Program-made: the position numbers and the translations under genes
Shown here: piece by piece, positions 19,130 to 27,875 of the stretch
Position numbering within the stretch: position 1 is the first letter of the stretch
How the letters are laid out: each line of letters begins with the position of its first letter
From: Acidobacteriaceae bacterium
GTDB lineage: Bacteria > Acidobacteriota > Terriglobia > Terriglobales > Acidobacteriaceae
Reading direction: 5' to 3'
NCBI GenBank assembly: GCA_003156805.1
Contig: PMHV01000059.1
Coordinates: 141,948-205,947 of the forward strand
Length of the DNA: 64,000 nt
The notes under the pieces: model-generated
What the model saw: the letters and a program-made list of their open reading frames with translations, nothing else
The model's database searches: none
What the model was told of the DNA's origin: nothing

Positions 19130-21172
19130 ATGGCGCAAGCAAACCCCCAACCAGCGTGTCGACTGAGGCTCCTCATCTTTGGCTTCAGCCTCGTTCTGCT
19201 GGCGGGATTGCCGGGATGCGGCGGAGGTACCGCTGCCGCTCCCAATGCGGTCGTTCCCCGCACCGTCACCTCTCTTGCGGTCGGCCCCGCTTCCGCTTCC
19301 ATTAACTTCGGCGCCACACAGGCATTCACCGCTACGGCTTCTTACAGCGATGGTTCCACCGGCGACGTCACCGGTTCGGCGAGTTGGTCCTCGTCCGACA
19401 CAACCAAGGCCACCGTCGAAACTATAGGTGAGACCACTCCTGGATTGGCTACGGCGATTGGCGCAGGCAGCGCTACCATCACCGCTTCTTTAGGCGGACA
19501 ACTTGGAACCGCCGCGCTGACGGTCAAATCCGCAACACTGACAGCGCTCTCTGTAACTCCCACCAATCCTACTATCTCGACGAGTGCGACCCAGCAGTTC
19601 ACGGCTACCGGAACCTATAGCGACCAATCCACCAGCGCTGTGACCAGCTCGGCGACCTGGGCTTCGTCGAATCCGAACATCGCCACGATTCAGACTTCCG
19701 GACAAACCAGCTCCGGCCTTGCCACCGCGGTAGCGAACGGCTCATCCAACATTCAGGCTACTTTCGCTGGAATTACCGGCCTCACAATATTGAACGTGAG
19801 CACGCCGGGCGGCACGCAGACATCGTTGGGCCTGAGCGAGATCGATCCTTCAATTTCAATCTCGCCCAGCGAGGGTTCGACCCTGCAGTTCAGCGCGGTG
19901 GCGATCTATAACAACGGCTCGAACCAGAAAGTAACTTCCACCGCGACTTGGACTTCTTCGAATCCTGCCGTAGCTACCGTTCAAAACGCGGGAGGGGCGA
20001 ACCCGGGTTTGGTCACCGGGTTGAGCGCGGGCACAACCATGATCGCCGCCAGTTCCGGTGGCTTCAACCAGAGCGCCACGGTCACTGTGGCCGCCAACGC
20101 CGTGCCGATCCCGCTCATGGACATGACCGGCTCGGACAACTACCTTGGTTTTGCCGGAGGACTTTACGGCGGCAACAGCAATGCAGTGCAGTCCGGCCAT
20201 GACTCCGACGGCCAGGCAGCCGCCGCTTTGATCCAGCCTCTGGATCAAAACGGCAACCCAAGCGCCACCGGCGCGGTTGTTTTCCTCGGCATCGGCATGT
20301 CGAATGCGACGCTCGAGTTCAGCGCATTCAAGACGACTGCGCAGCAGAGCACGAGCGTAAACCAGACCACCCTCGCCATTGAAGACGGCGCTTATGGATC
20401 GGTGACTGCCTGTGAATGGACGGTCGCGCAAGGCTCTCCAACTCCCACGCCTTGTCCGGGACTCACCGGCGTGCCGGCGGAAAATCAATATGATCGCGTG
20501 CGGGACACGGTTCTCGCCACCGCGACCACTGCTCCTTCCGCTCCCGCAGGCTGTGGAACAACCGCAGACCCATGCCTCACCGAGGCGCAAGTGCAGATCC
20601 TGTGGATCAAGAACGCGAACCCGCAGCCGGCGTTTAACGCTTTGGGATCGATGAGTTCTTCTACGGACTGCGCCAGCGAGGTTGCGGACTTCACCACCGA
20701 AGCCTGCAATTACGAATCGCAGTTGGGACAAACCATTCGCGCGGCGAGAAGCCGTTATCCGAATCTCAAGCAGATATTCCTCTCAACCCGCATTTATGCT
20801 GGCTACGCGACTGTGCCGTTGAATCCCGAACCCTACGCCTACGAGTATGGATACTCGGCCCAGTGGTTGATCCAGGCGCAGGTCAATCAGATGAACACTA
20901 CCGTGATTGATCCGGTAGCAGGCGATCTGAGCTATACCGATGGCTCTGCCGCCTGGACCGCTTGGTCCGGCTATCTCTGGGCCGACGGCGACAACCCGCG
21001 ATCTGACGGACTTATTTGGTGCGGCGGGCAACCCAGCGCCCCCTGCAACGGCGAAGATGACTACCAGTCCGACGGAACTCACCCCAACACCACGTTTGGC
21101 GTGCCTAAGGTGGTAAACCTGCTGATGAACTTCTTTACCACGTCCGTTTACACGTCCTGGTTCCGGCCATAA
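19130..21172 (+). CDS. Lipoprotein with BIG2 repeats and SGNH-like C-terminal domain, paralogue 6
   Basis: This 680-residue protein starts with a lipoprotein signal whose lipobox is L-P-G-C, so it should be anchored in a membrane, probably facing outward. Three BIG2-type Ig repeats (T-A-T-A-S-Y-S-D-G-S-T-x-D-V-T pattern, about residues 45-325) replace the ASH domains of its neighbours. The C-terminal domain is homologous to theirs: G-I-G-M-S-N (Ser391), P-E-P-Y-A-Y-E-Y-G-Y-S-A-Q-W, and S-D-G-T-H-P-N (Asp648, His651). About 60 extra residues, including four Cys, separate Ser and His compared with the other five. The ATG at 19130 is chosen because it directly precedes the lipoprotein signal. 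Swapped N-termini on one C-terminal domain indicate that the latter is the functional unit. Confidence 0.85.
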   Translation: MAQANPQPACRLRLLIFGFSLVLLAGLPGCGGGTAAAPNAVVPRTVTSLAVGPASASINFGATQAFTATASYSDGSTGDVTGSASWSSSDTTKATVETIGETTPGLATAIGAGSATITASLGGQLGTAALTVKSATLTALSVTPTNPTISTSATQQFTATGTYSDQSTSAVTSSATWASSNPNIATIQTSGQTSSGLATAVANGSSNIQATFAGITGLTILNVSTPGGTQTSLGLSEIDPSISISPSEGSTLQFSAVAIYNNGSNQKVTSTATWTSSNPAVATVQNAGGANPGLVTGLSAGTTMIAASSGGFNQSATVTVAANAVPIPLMDMTGSDNYLGFAGGLYGGNSNAVQSGHDSDGQAAAALIQPLDQNGNPSATGAVVFLGIGMSNATLEFSAFKTTAQQSTSVNQTTLAIEDGAYGSVTACEWTVAQGSPTPTPCPGLTGVPAENQYDRVRDTVLATATTAPSAPAGCGTTADPCLTEAQVQILWIKNANPQPAFNALGSMSSSTDCASEVADFTTEACNYESQLGQTIRAARSRYPNLKQIFLSTRIYAGYATVPLNPEPYAYEYGYSAQWLIQAQVNQMNTTVIDPVAGDLSYTDGSAAWTAWSGYLWADGDNPRSDGLIWCGGQPSAPCNGEDDYQSDGTHPNTTFGVPKVVNLLMNFFTTSVYTSWFRP

Positions 21173-21246
21173 CCCGCCAGTCTACGCTGGTTTTAGAGGT
21201 ATCCGATCGTCGCTGGACGTTCGAGTAGTATGCAGAATCTTTCATC

Positions 21247-21275
21247 TTGACAGTCCTTTTGCACCCCTCGAAAAT
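21247..21275 (+). promoter_or_regulatory. Sigma-70-type promoter: TTGACA - 17 bp - GAAAAT
   Basis: A perfect -35 box at 21247-21252 and a four-of-six -10 box at 21270-21275 are spaced by 17 bp. They lie 115 bp upstream of the ATG at 21390. This would start a transcript for the phosphoesterase gene and probably the beta-propeller gene after it. Confidence 0.55.
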
Positions 21276-21389
21276 GAGGAATCAATGGTCGTCTGAGGAG
21301 AAACTTCTCCTCGCTTACTGATCCCCCCGTTACTGCGCTCTTCAGCGGTCGCTTCTCGCGCACGCGACCCTAGGATCTTGGAGGTCCTC

Positions 21390-23582
21390 ATGTCTCTGCA
21401 TGTCCGTGCCGCCACACCAGTGGGCCGGCGAATCCCCGAGATGGCCGTTGCGTTAATCCTTTCTTTCTGCATGGTGGCCGCCACCCCCATAAGCTGGGCA
21501 CAGAGTGCCTCCGCGCCGAAAGCGAAGGCCACTAGCGCCGCGAAGCCCAAGGACATCACACAGATTCAACACATCATCTTCATCATCAAAGAAAACCGGA
21601 CGTTCGATAATTATTTCGGGACCTACCCCGGCGCCAACGGCACAACCACCGCAACGATTTCCACCGGGCAAACGGTTCCCCTCATTCGCACGCCGGACCA
21701 GACGCCCCGCGATATTTCCGGGCACGGCTGGTTCGACGCCATCGCCGGATACGACAACGGTGCCATGGATCATTTCGATCTCATTCCCGGCGCCAGCTTG
21801 AACGGCGACATGCTCGGGCTGAGCGAGCTGCAACAGGCAGATATTCCGAATTACTTCGCCTACGCCCAGAATTTCGTTCTGGCCGACAATACGTATTCGT
21901 CTCTCAAAGGCGCCAGTTGGGCCAATCATCTCTATATCGTCGGAGCTCAATCCGGCGGAGCCTTCACCATTCCCAACACCACCGTGGACTCATGGGGCTG
22001 CGACGCCAATCCCACTGCGTCGGTGCAAGTCTGGAACGACGATGACACCGTGACCGATCCCTTTCCTTGTTTTGATTTCCAGACCATCGCGGACGAGTTG
22101 CAGGCGGCCGGAGTAAGTTGGAAGTTTTATGCGCCATCCGATGGCGATCCCGCCTACGTCTATTCGCCCTTGGATGCCATCGACCACATCCGGTTCGGAC
22201 CGCTCTGGACGACCAACGTAGTCAACTACAGCCAGTTCGCCACCGACGCGGCCAGCGGCAATCTGCCCGCGGTGAGTTGGCTGGTGACCGCAGCCACTTG
22301 GAACGAGCATCCGCCCAGCGGATCGTGCGTGGGAGAAAACTGGACCGTCAGCCAACTCAACGACCTGATGCAGGGGCCGGACTGGGCCACCAGCGCGGTA
22401 TTCCTCACCTGGGACGATTTCGGCGGCTTCTACGATCACGTTCCGCCGCCCATATTGGACAAGTTTGGACTCGGTCCTCGCGTTCCCCTGCTGATCATTT
22501 CGCCCTACGCCCAGCCCGGATATATCTCGCACACGCAATACGAATTCTCTTCGGTGCTGAAGTTCATTGAAGAGCGTTTTGGCCTGGCTCCGCTGACCGA
22601 TCGCGACGCGGAAGCGAACGATACCACCGACAGCTTCAATTTTTCGCAACCTCCGCTACAGCCGCTCATCCTCACGCAGCGCGTCTGCCCGTTCATCAAC
22701 GCGGTCAGCGATGTCGGTGTGGGAGTGCTGGGCAAGCCCACGCTTACCAAGCTGAATTTCATCAACCGCAGCCCCGGAAAGCTCACCATGAGCGGCATCA
22801 CCACCACCGGAGATTTCAGCCAGACCAACAACTGCCCGGCGACTTTGGCCAAAGGAGCTACCTGCGCCATAACGTTGACGTTTACTCCCACTGCAACCGG
22901 AACCCGTACCGGCACCGTGAGCGTAGCCGATAGCTATACCGGCAGTCCGCAGGTTACACAGCTCACCGGAATTGGAACCTCCATCTTCCTTACCGCTCCG
23001 AAAATTTTCGGGCGGCTCGTCATCGGCACTACGGCCACCCAGAGCTACACCCTCACAAATAACGGCCCCAACGTCCTGGACATTTCCAAGTTTGCTATGG
23101 TCGGCAACTACAGCGAGACCACCAACTGCAAAAAGACGGTGCAGCCCAAGGCCTCGTGTCAGATCAAAGTGGTGTTTGCTCCCACCCAGTCGGGAAATCT
23201 TTACGGCGCGCTGGACGTTTATTCCAACGATGCTTACAGTCCCTACGAAGTGGTCCTGCAAGGTGCGGGCCAGCAAATCTCGTTCACTCCGACCAAGTTG
23301 ACGTTTGGCAGCCAGGCTGTCGGCACCACCAGCGCGGCTCAAACTTTCGTCGTCACCAACCCCTCCACCACTGCGGCTCTCGCCATGGGCGCGATTACAA
23401 CCACGGGCGCTTACTCCGCCTCCAACAATTGCCCCACGTCTCTCGCCGCGGAAGGCACGTGCACAGTTTCCGTAACCTTCACTCCGACCGCCGACGGCAC
23501 CAGCACCGGCACGGTGAGTGTGATCAGCAGCGACTGGAATAGTCCGCAAACGGTCAGTTTGACCGGAACAGGCATCGACTAA
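21390..23582 (+). CDS. Secreted phosphoesterase (phospholipase C/acid phosphatase family) with C-terminal ASH domains
   Basis: This 730-residue protein has a signal peptide (about 1-38). A phosphoesterase-family catalytic domain starts with [19 protein letters not shown] (residues 59-77), the metal-binding start typical of PF04185 phospholipases C and acid phosphatases. The domain continues to about residue 430 with [15 protein letters not shown] and [11 protein letters not shown]. Three ASH domains follow (about 440-730), each with a Cys pair. The ATG at 21390 is preceded by a GGAGG site, so it is preferred over an upstream in-frame TTG. It probably releases phosphate from extracellular phosphodiesters or lipids. 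Fusion to ASH domains suggests surface or polymer binding. Confidence 0.9.
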   Translation: MSLHVRAATPVGRRIPEMAVALILSFCMVAATPISWAQSASAPKAKATSAAKPKDITQIQHIIFIIKENRTFDNYFGTYPGANGTTTATISTGQTVPLIRTPDQTPRDISGHGWFDAIAGYDNGAMDHFDLIPGASLNGDMLGLSELQQADIPNYFAYAQNFVLADNTYSSLKGASWANHLYIVGAQSGGAFTIPNTTVDSWGCDANPTASVQVWNDDDTVTDPFPCFDFQTIADELQAAGVSWKFYAPSDGDPAYVYSPLDAIDHIRFGPLWTTNVVNYSQFATDAASGNLPAVSWLVTAATWNEHPPSGSCVGENWTVSQLNDLMQGPDWATSAVFLTWDDFGGFYDHVPPPILDKFGLGPRVPLLIISPYAQPGYISHTQYEFSSVLKFIEERFGLAPLTDRDAEANDTTDSFNFSQPPLQPLILTQRVCPFINAVSDVGVGVLGKPTLTKLNFINRSPGKLTMSGITTTGDFSQTNNCPATLAKGATCAITLTFTPTATGTRTGTVSVADSYTGSPQVTQLTGIGTSIFLTAPKIFGRLVIGTTATQSYTLTNNGPNVLDISKFAMVGNYSETTNCKKTVQPKASCQIKVVFAPTQSGNLYGALDVYSNDAYSPYEVVLQGAGQQISFTPTKLTFGSQAVGTTSAAQTFVVTNPSTTAALAMGAITTTGAYSASNNCPTSLAAEGTCTVSVTFTPTADGTSTGTVSVISSDWNSPQTVSLTGTGID

Positions 23583-23620
23583 CCCAGCCGTACGAACAAC
23601 ATTTATCCCCGAGGACAAAT

Positions 23621-26506
23621 ATGAACATTGGCAATCAGGTATCTCGTTCGCGAGGCAAAATCAGCGCGGCAAAAACCACGGCTTCCGTGGTGGTGGCTTT
23701 GTGTGTCCTGGCCTTCGGGTTATGCCTGCCGACCAGTACTTTTGGGTCGAAAATCCGCTCCAAAGCTGCGCCGCAAATCAGCGGCACCGTCAACATCTAT
23801 CCGGCGGGCCTGGCCTTCTTCGACCAACTGGTGAACACGATGAGTCCTGCCGAAGCCGTGACCCTGGTCAACAACGGCGCCACCGCGTTGAGCATTACCA
23901 AGATCGCGGTCACCGCCGGTTTCTCACAGACCAATAATTGCAAAACCTCGGTGGCAGCCGGCGCCGCGTGCACGATCACAATTCACTTCAAGCCCAGCTC
24001 TGCGGCGGTGCATACGGGAAGCTTGTCGGTGACCGATAGCGCTTCCGGCAGTCCGCAAATTATCAGCCTGCAAGGCACCGGCGTCACCAATGCGATCAGC
24101 TTTATTCCCTCCAGCCTCAACCTTGAAACTTGGCCCGTGGGTTCGGCCGGAGGCCCGGTGTCGGCTACCGTCACCAACATCAGCGGAAGCCCGGTCACCA
24201 TCAGCAGCATCGTGGCGACCGGCGATTTCACCGAGACCAATAGCTGCACCAGTCCGCTTTCGCCTTCTTCCGGTACTGCCTGCCGCATCGACGTTACGTT
24301 CAAACCTTCCGCCGGCGGAACCAGAACCGGCGCCGTCACCATCACGGACAGCGCCCCCGGCAGTCCGCACGTGCTCAATCTCACTGGAGTCGGCGGCGTT
24401 TCGAACGTAGCCTTCTCACCGGCCACTCTGGCGTTCGGAAACACCAATCTGGGCAAGACGAGCGCCACGAAGAATGTGACCGTTACCAACAACAACACCG
24501 CGCCCATCACCTTTATCAGCATCGTCGGCGACGGCGACTACACCGAGAGCAACACCTGCGGCACTTCGTTGAATGCCGGAGCCACCTGCACCGTCACCGT
24601 AAGCTTTTCTCCCACAGCCGCGGGCAAACGGTCGGGCCGCGTGACCTTCAGCGATACCGATACGTCCAACCTGCAGACTTTGACTCTATCGGGAGTGGGG
24701 GTGGTTCCCACCAGCACAGTGGCCATCAGCCCGGGGAACGCTACGCTGACTTCGCAGCAAACCGAACAGTACTCGGCAACGATCAGTGGAGCGTCCAGCG
24801 ACGCCATCACCTGGGCCGTCGATGGAGTGACCGGAGGCAACGCGACGGTCGGCAAGATCTCCAAGATCGGCGTCTACACCCCTCCCACCACCGCCGGACG
24901 CCACGCCATCAAAGCCACCAGCACTGCCGATTCCACGCAGATGGCAATTGCCTTTGCTTACGTCACCAATTACGCGGGCACGTTCACCTATCACAACGAC
25001 ACCATGCGTACCGGGCAGAACTTGAACGAAACGGTTCTCACGCCGGGTAACGTGAACTCGACCCAGTTCGGCAAAGTATTCTCGTTTCCTGTGGATGGCA
25101 AAGTCTACGCCCAGCCGCTCTATGTTCCCAACGTCGCCATTCCCAGCCAGGGCACCCATAACGTCGTCTATGTGGCCACTGAACATGACAGCGTTTTCGC
25201 CTTTGATGCCGATAACCTCGTCACTGCGCCGCTCTGGCAGACCAGCTTCATCAATCCCCCTGACGGCGTCACCACAATTGCCATCGGCACTACCGGTACC
25301 GAGGATATTACCTGCGACAGCATGTCGCCCGAGGTTGGCATTACCGGGACCCCGGTCATCGATCCAACTACCAACACCATGTACCTCGTGGTGCGGACGA
25401 AAGAAGTCAGCGGCCCGACCACCAACTTCGTCCAGCGGCTGCACGCGATCGACATCACCACCGGCGCGGAGAAGCCAAACAGTCCAATGGTGATTCAGGC
25501 CTCGGTTCCCGGCAACGGAACCGGCAACGATGGCAACGGCAACGTCGCTTTCGATCCGCTCAACGAAAACCAGCGTTCCGGCCTCCTGCTGCTGAATGGC
25601 ACCCTCTACATAGCATGGGCTTCCTTCTGCGATCCTCCCGTTTATCACGGGTGGGTGATGAGCTATGACGAAGCCTCCTTGCAGCAGCTCTCGGTATTCA
25701 ATACCACGCCCAACGGCTGGGCTGGAGGCATCTGGAACGCCGGCGACGCTCCCGCCGCCGACGCCAGCGGCAATATCTACGTCATCACCGGCAACGGCAC
25801 ATTCGACGCCAATTTCGGAGGCTCCGACTACGCCGACAGTATTCTGAAACTCTCCACGACTGGTGGCGCTCTCTCTCTGGCCGATTACTTTACCCCCTAC
25901 AACCAGTATTTCCTGGTTGCGCCCGACAAGGATCTCGGTTCCAGCGGAGTCACGCTGATTCCGGATCAAACCTCTGGCCCTACCCATCTGTTATTCGGGG
26001 GCGGCAAGAGTGGCAATATCTATTTGGTGAATCGCGACAGCATGGGCGAGTACGACTCTTCCAGCGATCAGAACCAACAGACGCTGGTTCATGGCGCGGG
26101 CGGTCCCACCTGGAATGGCCTCTGGCCCAAAGGCGCATATTGGCAGAACCAGATCTACTACGTCGGTACCGGTGACGTGCCCAAGGCCTTCCGCCTGTAC
26201 AACGGGCTGCTCTCCCCGGCTCCGATCTCCGAAGGCAACTTCACCTTCCAATATCCCGGCGGGCTGCCTGCGATTTCCTCCAACGGAAGCTCCAACGGCA
26301 TCGTGTGGCTGGTCTGGGAGGCGACGCCGGTCCAGGCGGAGACCGTTCTTTATGCCTTCGAAGCCGATAACCTCAGCGTACAACTCTATAACAGCACCGG
26401 AACCACAACCGGCCTCGGAGTTCAGTTCGGCATCCCGACGGTAGCCAATGGCAAGGTCTATGTCGGTACTGTCAGCGAACTCGATGTCTACGGACTTCTC
26501 CCCTGA
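23621..26506 (+). CDS. Secreted ASH-repeat protein with PQQ-like beta-propeller
   Basis: This 961-residue protein has a signal peptide, then three ASH domains of about 105 residues each (about 55-370, each with N-N-C / A-x-C-T-I or similar Cys pairs). A BIG2-like stretch (about 370-445) follows, then a beta-propeller with repeated V-Y-V-A-T-E-H-D-S-V-F-A-F-D-A-type blades (about 450-961). These blades resemble PQQ-enzyme repeats but show no visible quinoprotein catalytic motif, so binding or scaffolding is more likely than dehydrogenase activity. A gagga site precedes the ATG. It lies 38 bp after the phosphoesterase and shares its ASH domain type, so the two are probably one transcription unit ended by the terminator at 26571. 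Confidence 0.85.
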   Translation: MNIGNQVSRSRGKISAAKTTASVVVALCVLAFGLCLPTSTFGSKIRSKAAPQISGTVNIYPAGLAFFDQLVNTMSPAEAVTLVNNGATALSITKIAVTAGFSQTNNCKTSVAAGAACTITIHFKPSSAAVHTGSLSVTDSASGSPQIISLQGTGVTNAISFIPSSLNLETWPVGSAGGPVSATVTNISGSPVTISSIVATGDFTETNSCTSPLSPSSGTACRIDVTFKPSAGGTRTGAVTITDSAPGSPHVLNLTGVGGVSNVAFSPATLAFGNTNLGKTSATKNVTVTNNNTAPITFISIVGDGDYTESNTCGTSLNAGATCTVTVSFSPTAAGKRSGRVTFSDTDTSNLQTLTLSGVGVVPTSTVAISPGNATLTSQQTEQYSATISGASSDAITWAVDGVTGGNATVGKISKIGVYTPPTTAGRHAIKATSTADSTQMAIAFAYVTNYAGTFTYHNDTMRTGQNLNETVLTPGNVNSTQFGKVFSFPVDGKVYAQPLYVPNVAIPSQGTHNVVYVATEHDSVFAFDADNLVTAPLWQTSFINPPDGVTTIAIGTTGTEDITCDSMSPEVGITGTPVIDPTTNTMYLVVRTKEVSGPTTNFVQRLHAIDITTGAEKPNSPMVIQASVPGNGTGNDGNGNVAFDPLNENQRSGLLLLNGTLYIAWASFCDPPVYHGWVMSYDEASLQQLSVFNTTPNGWAGGIWNAGDAPAADASGNIYVITGNGTFDANFGGSDYADSILKLSTTGGALSLADYFTPYNQYFLVAPDKDLGSSGVTLIPDQTSGPTHLLFGGGKSGNIYLVNRDSMGEYDSSSDQNQQTLVHGAGGPTWNGLWPKGAYWQNQIYYVGTGDVPKAFRLYNGLLSPAPISEGNFTFQYPGGLPAISSNGSSNGIVWLVWEATPVQAETVLYAFEADNLSVQLYNSTGTTTGLGVQFGIPTVANGKVYVGTVSELDVYGLLP

Positions 26507-26570
26507 CCGCGCAGGTACGGGCCGGCAATCTCAGTAACGCGTAAGCGGGAGTCTTTGAAGTTTCAACGAA

Positions 26571-26600
26571 AAGGGAAGCCGTCACCGGCTTCCCTTTTTT
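26571..26600 (+). terminator. Rho-independent terminator
   Basis: A perfect 11-bp stem (AAGGGAAGCCG at 26571-26581, CGGCTTCCCTT at 26586-26596) with a TCAC loop is followed by T residues. It sits 64 bp after the beta-propeller gene and separates it from the polysaccharide operon downstream. Confidence 0.88.
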
Positions 26601-26909
26601 GCTTTCAGGAATCAAGGAACTGGCCCAGGGCGGCCCGAGCCACACGTCTTAGGGCTTGGACTCGCGGCTCTGGATTCGTCCAGTCGCCGAGCCGAAAATT
26701 CTGCTAGCCATCCTCGTCGCCCGCTGCTAGTTCGCTTGCCGATATTTCGGCACCCCCGCAATCCCAGGCAGCCAAAAGACTTCCTGGCGCAGCAACAACG
26801 TTTTCCACATTTTCCTCAATTTCCACAATGTTCCCATGGGAACATTACACGTGCCCCGCCCCGTATACCAACCCTACTTCGTGTCGAAGCGGTTGCTTCT
26901 TCGCGTAAG
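26601..26909. other. Non-coding region upstream of the polysaccharide operon
   Basis: About 310 bp without a convincing gene. The frame of the downstream GT2 gene is open here from 26736, but its Pro/Gln/His-rich translation resembles no domain. The stretch contains the 20-bp palindrome described separately and a run of ttttcc/tttcc-type pyrimidine tracts just before it. It probably holds the operon promoter, although no good -35/-10 pair was found. Confidence 0.5.
26827..26846. promoter_or_regulatory. Perfect 20-bp palindrome, candidate operator
   Basis: AATGTTCCCATGGGAACATT is a perfect palindrome with no mismatch, 64 bp upstream of the GT2 start and the only strong symmetric element in front of the seven-gene operon. 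Its GTTC-N6-GAAC core suggests a dimeric repressor or activator site. The cognate regulator is unknown and none is encoded nearby. Confidence 0.55.
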
Positions 26910-27869
26910 ATGAATGGCAACATCTCACACAGACTGGCACGCAACATGGAACAGGTTCAGGAAATCCGCGAAGCCGCGATCGGCGCCGCAAGAAAGCTTC
27001 CCGTCAGCGTCATCATTGCCGCGCGCAATGAAGCAAGAAATCTGCCGCGTTGTTTGCACGCGCTAAGAGGTGCTGGCGAAGTGTATGTGATCGATTCGCA
27101 GAGCACCGACGACACGGTAGAGATCGCGCGCGTGCACGGCGCGCAGGTCGTGCAGTTTCATTATCGAGGCGGATGGCCCAAGAAGCGCCAGTGGGCCATG
27201 AACACGCTGCCGCTCGCGCACGACTGGATTTTGCTTCTGGACGCCGACGAAGTGCTCACTCCAGAACTGGCGGAAGAAATGAGTCGCGCGATTCAGAATC
27301 CTGCGATCGATGGTTGTTACGTTCAGCTTCGCACATGGTTTCTGGGCCGTGTGCTGCGGCACGGCGGCGTCGGCCTGTTGAAGCTTTCTTTGTTTCGCAA
27401 GGGCAAGGGCCGCTACGAATGCCGCCTGAGAGAGCAGGACGCTTCCATGGCTGACATGGAAGTGCACGAGCACGTCGTCGTCGATGGCGCAACCGTGCGG
27501 TTGAAGAATCCGTTGATCCATCACAACGTGGAGTCGCTCTCGCGCTACATCCAGAAGCACGACGAATATTCCAACTGGGAATCTCGCGTGCTGTTGCAGC
27601 GCAGCGAAGATGCCGAATCCTCATCCTCGCGTCTGGGGACGCAAGCCCGGCGCCGCCGCTGGTTGAAGAGAAAACTTTTCGCGCTGCCGGGTTCGCCGGT
27701 TTTCCTTTTTGTTTATCGTTACTTCTTGCGGCTGGGATTTCTGGATGGCGTGCCCGGGCTGATCTATTGCGGCTTTCAGGCCGTTCAGATGTTTCACACC
27801 AAGGCTAAGATGTTTGAAATACGCACCCTCGAAATGCGCTCCCAGGAAAAACCAGGTCAGGGGAATTAG
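26910..27869 (+). CDS. Glycosyltransferase family 2 (WaaE/KdtX-like)
   Basis: This 319-residue GT-A enzyme has V-S-V-I-I-A-A-R-N-E-A-R-N-L (residues 32-45), V-I-D-S-Q-S-T-D-D-T (60-69) and the metal-binding L-L-L-D-A-D-E (108-114). The short C-terminal hydrophobic part with Y-R-Y-F-L-R-L-G-F-L-D-G resembles the lipopolysaccharide-core beta-1,4-glucosyltransferase group. Start choice is uncertain: the ATG at 26910 or the ATG at 26946, neither with a strong ribosome binding site. It is the first gene of a seven-gene operon and ends 6 bp before the AsnB-like gene. It likely adds one sugar to the lipid-linked repeat unit on the cytoplasmic face. Confidence 0.88.
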   Translation: MNGNISHRLARNMEQVQEIREAAIGAARKLPVSVIIAARNEARNLPRCLHALRGAGEVYVIDSQSTDDTVEIARVHGAQVVQFHYRGGWPKKRQWAMNTLPLAHDWILLLDADEVLTPELAEEMSRAIQNPAIDGCYVQLRTWFLGRVLRHGGVGLLKLSLFRKGKGRYECRLREQDASMADMEVHEHVVVDGATVRLKNPLIHHNVESLSRYIQKHDEYSNWESRVLLQRSEDAESSSSRLGTQARRRRWLKRKLFALPGSPVFLFVYRYFLRLGFLDGVPGLIYCGFQAVQMFHTKAKMFEIRTLEMRSQEKPGQGN

Positions 27870-27875
27870 TTCATC

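Noticed and set aside
24686..25987. 433-codon minus-strand open frame opposite the beta-propeller gene
   Set aside because: Gly/Val/Arg-rich shadow of a repeat-rich secreted protein.
23621..26506. Beta-propeller protein as a PQQ-dependent dehydrogenase served by pqqA
   Set aside because: Only generic propeller blades are visible, with no quinoprotein active-site motif, so a link with the pqqA at 41455 is not supported.
26736..26909. N-terminal extension of the GT2 gene
   Set aside because: The Pro/Gln/His-rich translation overlaps the palindrome and precedes the normal glycosyltransferase start; more likely untranslated leader.
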